A DNA stretch of 13,449 nucleotides from Candidatus Acetothermia bacterium (GTDB lineage Bacteria > Bipolaricaulota > Bipolaricaulia > UBA7950 > UBA9294), in contig DQCH01000049.1 in NCBI GenBank assembly GCA_003545155.1, forward strand, positions 1-13,449, written 5' to 3'. The stretch's first letter is position 1. The number at the start of each line of letters is the position of its first letter. This document shows, in pieces, positions 7,649 through 11,177 of the stretch. The translations under genes were made by a program, and so were the position numbers. The notes beneath the pieces were generated by a model. The model saw only the letters and a list, made by a program, of their open reading frames with translations, was not told the origin of the DNA and ran no database searches.

Positions 7649-8272
7649 TTATAGATTGAGGTAGCTCGCCACCGCTTGAGCGATCTGTCGCACGGACTGG
7701 GTACCGTCGATACGATGGATGAGCGGATCATCCTGCGCAAGTTTTAGGTACCCCTGCCGGACGTGCTGGTAAAAAACGATATCCTCCCCCTCAATACGGT
7801 CACCCTTCCCGCGCTTGCGCGCCAGAGCAATCTTGGCCGGAAGGTCGATGAGGAAGGTGAGATCCGGGTGACGCCCGCCCGTGGCGGACTCATTCAGTCG
7901 TCGAATCAGCCCGAGGTCGATCCCACGACCATACCCCTGATAGGCGAGGCTTGACAGGCGATAACGACTGGAGAGGACAACCTTCCCTTCTTCTAAAGCA
8001 GGGGCGGTTACTTCCACGGATAGTTGTGCGCGACAGGTGATGAATAGAAGGAGTTCTGAGAAGGGGAGAAGATCTACATTCTTCGTTGAGAGTATTACTT
8101 TCCGTACTGCTTCTCCCAGTGGAGTACCACCTGGCTCTCGAGTGGTTATCACCGAGTAGCCAACTTGGGTGAGTCGTTCGGCGAGCAGGGTCACTTGCGT
8201 CGACTTTCCTGTGAAGTCGAGCCCCTCAAAGACGATGAACTTACCCCGAAGCTCGATCCTTCTCACCTCCAA
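7649..8272 (-). CDS. tmk: Thymidylate kinase (dTMP kinase)
   Basis: Cytoplasmic enzyme that phosphorylates dTMP to dTDP for dTTP synthesis. The 207 residues match the family length. Visible motifs: P-loop GLDFTGKST (residues 17-25), TREPGGTPLGEAVR (44-57), the substrate region LAYQGYGRG (109-117), PDLTFLIDLP (136-145) and the lid with RKRGKGDRIE. Three positions differ from the usual sequence: F20 in the P-loop where glycine is normal (GxDGxGKS), C80 in the normally ADRAQ-like helix, and S102 where the DR(Y) catalytic aspartate is expected (SSRYRLSS). The fold is plainly that of Tmk, but altered kinetics are possible. The start shown is TTG at 8272; GTG at 8266 is an alternative. Either overlaps the end of lspA by 26-32 bases, so translation is coupled to lspA. 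The exact start is uncertain because the GGAGG at 8267-8271 fits neither well. Confidence 0.9.
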   Translation of the reverse strand: MEVRRIELRGKFIVFEGLDFTGKSTQVTLLAERLTQVGYSVITTREPGGTPLGEAVRKVILSTKNVDLLPFSELLLFITCRAQLSVEVTAPALEEGKVVLSSRYRLSSLAYQGYGRGIDLGLIRRLNESATGGRHPDLTFLIDLPAKIALARKRGKGDRIEGEDIVFYQHVRQGYLKLAQDDPLIHRIDGTQSVRQIAQAVASYLNL

Positions 8273-8702
8273 GGAACGTATGAATGAGGATCAGCCCCAC
8301 CCCCACAGTGATGCAGGCGTCTGCTAGGTTGAAGACGGGAAAGCCGCGGACCTCAAAAAAGTCAAGCACATATCCAAAGGATAGCCGATCGATCAGGTTT
8401 CCGATTGCTCCTCCGAGAACTAAAGCCAGCCCTGTCTTTAGAAGAGGGCCTCGTAGCTTGGCAGCGAGTAAAAGGACAAGCAGTCCCACCGCCACGATCG
8501 ATGAGACCGCGAGAAACAGGTCACCGTTTCCATGGAAGATCCCAAATGCACCGCCGACGTTATGCACCCGCGTCAGCCGGATCGCCTGGCCGAGGAGGGG
8601 ACGCGGATCGAAAAGAGTAAGAGAACTCGCTGCCCACCCTTTGAGAAGGCGATCAAGGCCAACAACAAGGCCGGCGATAAGGAGATAGGGAAACCTGCTC
8701 AT
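8241..8702 (-). CDS. lspA: Lipoprotein signal peptidase (signal peptidase II)
   Basis: Inner-membrane aspartic protease that removes signal peptides from prolipoproteins after lipidation. The 153 residues and four hydrophobic helices (about 5-15, 61-80, 88-105 and 128-144) are standard. The catalytic aspartates are D114, in GNLIDRLSFGYVLDFF, and D128, in FNLADACITVG. The conserved HNVGGAFGI (residues 47-55) and the N-terminal DRLLK (17-21, usually DQxxK) are also present. The ATG at 8702 has no Shine-Dalgarno sequence; a promoter 9 bases upstream suggests that the mRNA starts at or just before the ATG. The last 26-32 bases overlap tmk. The presence of LspA implies that lipoproteins are made, although the transporter binding protein in this window is not one. 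Confidence 0.97.
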   Translation of the reverse strand: MSRFPYLLIAGLVVGLDRLLKGWAASSLTLFDPRPLLGQAIRLTRVHNVGGAFGIFHGNGDLFLAVSSIVAVGLLVLLLAAKLRGPLLKTGLALVLGGAIGNLIDRLSFGYVLDFFEVRGFPVFNLADACITVGVGLILIHTFLGGEKDRASG

Positions 8703-8710
8703 AACGCTAC

Positions 8711-8739
8711 AGCCTATCAGTGAGCGTATGTGCCGTCAA
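8711..8739 (-). promoter_or_regulatory. Sigma-70 promoter giving a leaderless lspA mRNA
   Basis: On the minus strand TTGACG (-35, 8734-8739) and TAGGCT (-10, 8711-8716) have a 17-base spacer. Only eight bases separate the -10 box from ATG 8702, so transcription should begin around 8704, within 0-3 bases of the start codon. This agrees with the lack of a ribosome site before lspA. Confidence 0.6.
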
Positions 8740-8775
8740 GATGAAACGATCGACCGGCGCAGCATTTTTTAGACC

Positions 8776-8798
8776 AAAAACTCCCTCTTTGGAGGAAA
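8776..8798 (-). terminator. Intrinsic terminator of tRNA-Glu
   Basis: Four bases after the encoded CCA, TTTCCTC pairs with GAGGGAG (seven pairs, two of them G-U) around the loop CAAA, followed by TTTTT on the minus strand. This separates the tRNA transcript from lspA. Confidence 0.65.
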
Positions 8799-8802
8799 GG
8801 CG

Positions 8803-8878
8803 TGGTGGTCCCGAGGGGATTCGAACCCCTGTCGCCGGGATGAGAGCCCGATATCCTAGGCCACTAGACGACGGGACC
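8803..8878 (-). tRNA. tRNA-Glu, anticodon CTC
   Basis: A full cloverleaf of 76 bases including an encoded CCA. Acceptor stem GGTCCCG/CGGGACC with discriminator A; D arm with GTCTAGTGGCCTAGGAT; anticodon stem TCGGG/CCCGG around the loop CTCTCAT, placing CTC at positions 34-36; variable CGAC; T arm AGGGG-TTCGAAT-CCCCT. CTC reads only GAG, so a second glutamate tRNA (TTC) should exist elsewhere. The order of the arms and many bases follow E. coli tRNA-Glu. It has its own promoter and terminator. Confidence 0.97.
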
Positions 8879-8892
8879 GATTGCTAGCACAA

Positions 8893-8921
8893 ATTATGCC
8901 AAACGAGGCTTCCACCATCAA
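8893..8921 (-). promoter_or_regulatory. Sigma-70 promoter for tRNA-Glu
   Basis: On the minus strand TTGATG (-35, 8916-8921) and CATAAT (-10, 8893-8898) are 17 bases apart. The start near 8886 lies about eight bases before the mature tRNA 5' end. It lies in the gap after the PC4-like gene. Confidence 0.55.
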
Positions 8922-8948
8922 GGAAGATTGGCACATAGGGTAACTGGA

Positions 8949-9230
8949 CTACGAAGCCGCTTCTTGCTCTGCCGCTTCTTCTTTAGAACGCTTCACGATC
9001 AGAGGTTCGGCCTCCTTAAGGGCTGCCATCAGCTCCTCGTACAATTCGACTGGAATGGCGATCCCCTTCCGGGTCGGCTTCCACTCACCCTCCTCGGCCT
9101 CGTAGAAGTTGCGGATGTCAAGGTAATCACGCTCACGGAATCGGGAAAGACGAACGTGAATCTGTCCCCCTACTCCTTTATCAATAACTTTCACCAACTT
9201 CTCATCGCCGCCCTGAACATCATCAGCCAT
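8949..9230 (-). CDS. PC4/YdbC-like single-stranded-DNA-binding protein (transcriptional coactivator p15 domain)
   Basis: Small protein of 93 residues with one PC4-type domain covering about residues 23-72. Signs are the beta-strand series IHVRLSRFRERDYLDIRNFYE, then GEWKPTRKGIAIP, which matches the PTxKGIxL signature of the family, followed by a helix (VELYEELMAALKEAE). Family members dimerise and bind single-stranded DNA or melted duplex, and bacterial forms are thought to act in transcription, recombination or repair; the target here is not known. The N-terminus is acidic and the C-terminal tail is a charged, alanine- and glutamate-rich stretch without clear fold. The start ATG 9230 has an ideal AGGAGG at 9235-9240. 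It is a single-gene unit with its own promoter at 9282-9310. Confidence 0.85.
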   Translation of the reverse strand: MADDVQGGDEKLVKVIDKGVGGQIHVRLSRFRERDYLDIRNFYEAEEGEWKPTRKGIAIPVELYEELMAALKEAEPLIVKRSKEEAAEQEAAS

Positions 9231-9248
9231 AGTCCCTCCTTATAGCTT

Positions 9249-9290
9249 GTGTATACCTTCTCGCATAACAGGTAATACAGCATTATACAC
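9249..9290. repeat. Inverted repeat around the PC4-like gene promoter, possible operator
   Basis: GTGTATA (9249-9255) and its exact complement TATACAC (9284-9290) are 28 bases apart, centres 35 bases apart. The right arm overlaps the -10 box, while the left arm lies in the leader. Because the transcript starts near 9275, the right arm is not transcribed, so the pair can act only as DNA sites, for example two half-sites for a regulator. Chance is possible, as the arms are AT-rich. Confidence 0.35.
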
Positions 9291-9310
9291 TAAGCGGAGC
9301 ATGGGGTGAA
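9282..9310 (-). promoter_or_regulatory. Sigma-70 promoter for the PC4-like gene
   Basis: A consensus TATAAT (-10, 9282-9287) and TTCACC (-35, 9305-9310, four of six matches) are 17 bases apart on the minus strand. The start near 9275 gives a leader of about 45 bases ending in AGGAGG. Confidence 0.6.
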
Positions 9311-9679
9311 AAAATGGGCCTGCCTGGACTACTTTCGAACTTCTAAAGAGATTTGTCAAGTTTTGGATGACGTCGCGCTCGTGGGTACTGCGTGGATGAA
9401 GGATGTAGCTTGATGTATACAGCTTGGAGGCTCCAGGTGCTCTATAGATCGATTTTTAACGCCGTCCCTGGGGAGACTCTGTTTTGCGCAACCATAAGGA
9501 AAAGAGAATAAGATGTTCACAGAACTCATATACCAACGTGCTTCGCTCTCCAATCACTCTAATCATCTAACTGGTTTATGGGGTGTATGCTGCAACTGCG
9601 GAGAGGAGATCCCGCTCAGTTCAAGATGGATTGAAGAAGACTTAATGGTGATAGGGTCGGAGATGGGTCACGTCCGGCA
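9311..9679. other. Gene-poor stretch left of the insertion sequence
   Basis: About 370 bases with no gene I can support. Two plus-strand reading frames exist: 9306-9413 (35 codons from GTG) and one opening at ATG 9513 that runs into the insertion sequence. The second would have 55 codons of native sequence, including a CCNCG cysteine group, before the IS boundary. Neither resembles a known family. An 11-base palindrome, TGGAGGCTCCA, lies at 9425-9435. The stretch may be the decayed or IS-disrupted remains of an older gene. Confidence 0.4.
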
Positions 9680-9709
9680 ATGTGGTGTATTGATATCGCA
9701 CCATCTTCG
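9680..9709 (+). repeat. Left terminal inverted repeat of the IS256-family element
   Basis: The outer ten bases ATGTGGTGTA (9680-9689) and the inner block ATCGCACCATCTTCG (9695-9709) both recur, inverted, at the right end of the element. The left end carries the two blocks five bases apart. It lies just beyond the transposase stop codon. Confidence 0.6.
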
Positions 9710-9717
9710 TTGGCTGA

Positions 9718-10974
9718 TCAAGCGACGAGCTGCTCAACCAGCACGCGTTCCTCTTGGGGTTCCTCCAGTTCACGGTAACCAACGTCGGCGTGATCTGCCT
9801 GAGCCTTGTGCAGAACGCCGACGGACATGTACCTGCGGGTGACCATCCATTCATCGTTTTGTTCAGCAAGGACCGCACCGACTAGACGAATGACCGCCCC
9901 CCGATTGGGGAAGATGCCGACCACATCAGTCCGACGCCGGATCTCCCGGTTGAGTCGTTCCAGCGGATTATTCGACCAGATCTGTCGCCACACAGCGTCA
10001 GGAAACCCCGTGAAAGCCAGAATTTCCTCGGCTGCTTCACTCAACAACTTCGCTGCTTCGGGGAAGCGTCCTTGAAGCTGTTTGACGACACGGTCGTGCT
10101 GGGCCCATACCTCTTTGTCGCTTGGTTGGGCAAAGATCGACCGCACCAACGTCGCCACCAGAGCCGCTGCACTCTTCGGCACCTCGGTGAGTAGGTTGCA
10201 CATGAAATGGGTTCGACAGCGTTGCCACGAACTGCCGGGCAACACCTCAGCAATTGCTGCCTTAAGACCGCTGTGAGCGTCGGAGATGACCAACTTCACA
10301 CCGGTCAGTCCTCGCTCCACCAATCCACGAAGAAACGCTTTCCACCCTTCTCCGTCCTCGGTGGTGATCACCTCCACTCCAAGCACCTCCCGGCGACCCT
10401 CATGATTCACTCCGGTTGCGATCACCGTCACCACGTTGACGACTCGGCCTCCGTCTCGGCAACGCTGGGTCATCGCATCAAGCCAGACGAAGGTGGAGGG
10501 TCCTTGATCCAACGGACGGTTACGGAATCCCTCCACCACGCTGTCCAGCTCCTTGGCAAGCTCCGATACTTGACTCTTGCTCATCCCTTCAAGACCGAGG
10601 CGTCGCACCAGTCCGTCCACTCGTCGTGTAGAGACACCACGCACGTAACACTCCGTGACGACTTGCACCACGGCCCGCTCGGATCGCCGGCGAGGATCAA
10701 GGAGCCATTCAGGGTAGTAAGTGCCCCTGCGAAGTCGAGGAATCGCCAGGTCGATCGTCCCCACGCGGGTGTCCCACCGCCGGTTGCGGTACCCGTTACG
10801 ATGATTCACCCGATCCTGGCTGGGTTGTCGGTACGGGGCACCGCAGATGCTGTCTGCCTCGTTTCCCATCAGCGTCTCAACAATTCCTTTGACAATCTCA
10901 CGGAGTAGATCTTTGTCCGCTGCTTCCAACTGCTTGCGCAACCACGCCAGACTGCCTACTCTTTCTTTGACCAT
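9718..10974 (-). CDS. IS256-family (mutator-type) transposase
   Basis: DDE transposase that excises and inserts the surrounding element by a copy-out route known for the family. The 418 residues are a full length. The catalytic acids are D166 (FVWLDAM), D232 (VISDAHSG) and E339 or the nearby E344 (NNPLERLNREIRRRTDVVG). The conserved C253/H256 pair lies in WQRCRTHFMCNLL between the second D and the E, as usual. An N-terminal DNA-binding helix region with HRNGYRNRRWDTRVGTIDLAIPRLR (split over residues 58-82) is typical. The start ATG 10974 has AGGAGG at 10979-10985. The reading frame is intact with no frameshift or internal stop, so the copy could be active. The C-terminal tail after residue 395 is acidic and less conserved. 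Confidence 0.96.
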   Translation of the reverse strand: MVKERVGSLAWLRKQLEAADKDLLREIVKGIVETLMGNEADSICGAPYRQPSQDRVNHRNGYRNRRWDTRVGTIDLAIPRLRRGTYYPEWLLDPRRRSERAVVQVVTECYVRGVSTRRVDGLVRRLGLEGMSKSQVSELAKELDSVVEGFRNRPLDQGPSTFVWLDAMTQRCRDGGRVVNVVTVIATGVNHEGRREVLGVEVITTEDGEGWKAFLRGLVERGLTGVKLVISDAHSGLKAAIAEVLPGSSWQRCRTHFMCNLLTEVPKSAAALVATLVRSIFAQPSDKEVWAQHDRVVKQLQGRFPEAAKLLSEAAEEILAFTGFPDAVWRQIWSNNPLERLNREIRRRTDVVGIFPNRGAVIRLVGAVLAEQNDEWMVTRRYMSVGVLHKAQADHADVGYRELEEPQEERVLVEQLVA

Positions 10975-10989
10975 CGTTTCCTCCTCGGT

Positions 10990-11005
10990 GCCGATCTACA
11001 TCGGC
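10990..11005 (-). promoter_or_regulatory. Hairpin just upstream of the transposase ribosome site
   Basis: GCCGAT and ATCGGC pair perfectly over six bases around a four-base loop, ending four or five bases from the transposase AGGAGG. In a transcript entering from outside the element this stem would sit against the ribosome site. Read on the plus strand it is followed by TTGTTTT and could weakly stop transcription toward the right. Confidence 0.4.
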
Positions 11006-11021
11006 TTGTTTTGGTGATTCC

Positions 11022-11086
11022 CGAAGATGGCAGCGATGGTCGCTCTTTTCAAGCTCCTGCCTCCGCGACAGCTCGTTACACCACAT
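11022..11086 (-). repeat. Right terminal inverted repeat region of the IS256-family element
   Basis: On the minus strand the outer ATGTGGTGTA (11077-11086) matches the left end exactly. The inner block ATCGC-TG-CCATCTTCG (11022-11037) matches the left inner block except for one extra base. Here the two blocks are about 39 bases apart instead of five, so the right end appears expanded by roughly 35 bases relative to the left. Confidence 0.55.
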
Positions 11087-11177
11087 GCTTGGACTCTAAC
11101 GTGATGCGCAATACAGACAAACATCCTGCTTTTTTGTTACAGTGACTAGGACCAATTTCGTAATAGCTAGGAGTGGG

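Larger units (their letters stand above)
9680..11086 (-). mobile_element. IS256-family insertion sequence, about 1.4 kb
   Basis: One full-length transposase gene flanked by inverted ends: ATGTGGTGTA at 9680-9689 and its complement at 11077-11086. The length of about 1407 bases suits the family. No matching 8-9 base target duplication is visible: the flanks CGTCCGGC and GCTTGGAC differ. The ends may therefore extend otherwise, the insertion may be old, or a deletion followed it. The element is oriented with its transposase away from the exported-protein gene at 11178. Confidence 0.8.

Noticed and set aside
9513..9842. 109-residue open frame on the plus strand
   Set aside because: Its second half is antisense to the transposase and crosses the IS boundary, so the full frame cannot be an original gene; only the first 55 codons were kept as a weak note.
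10207..10908. 233-residue open frame on the plus strand inside the IS
   Set aside because: It is the antisense shadow of the intact transposase, with no family resemblance and no ribosome site of its own.
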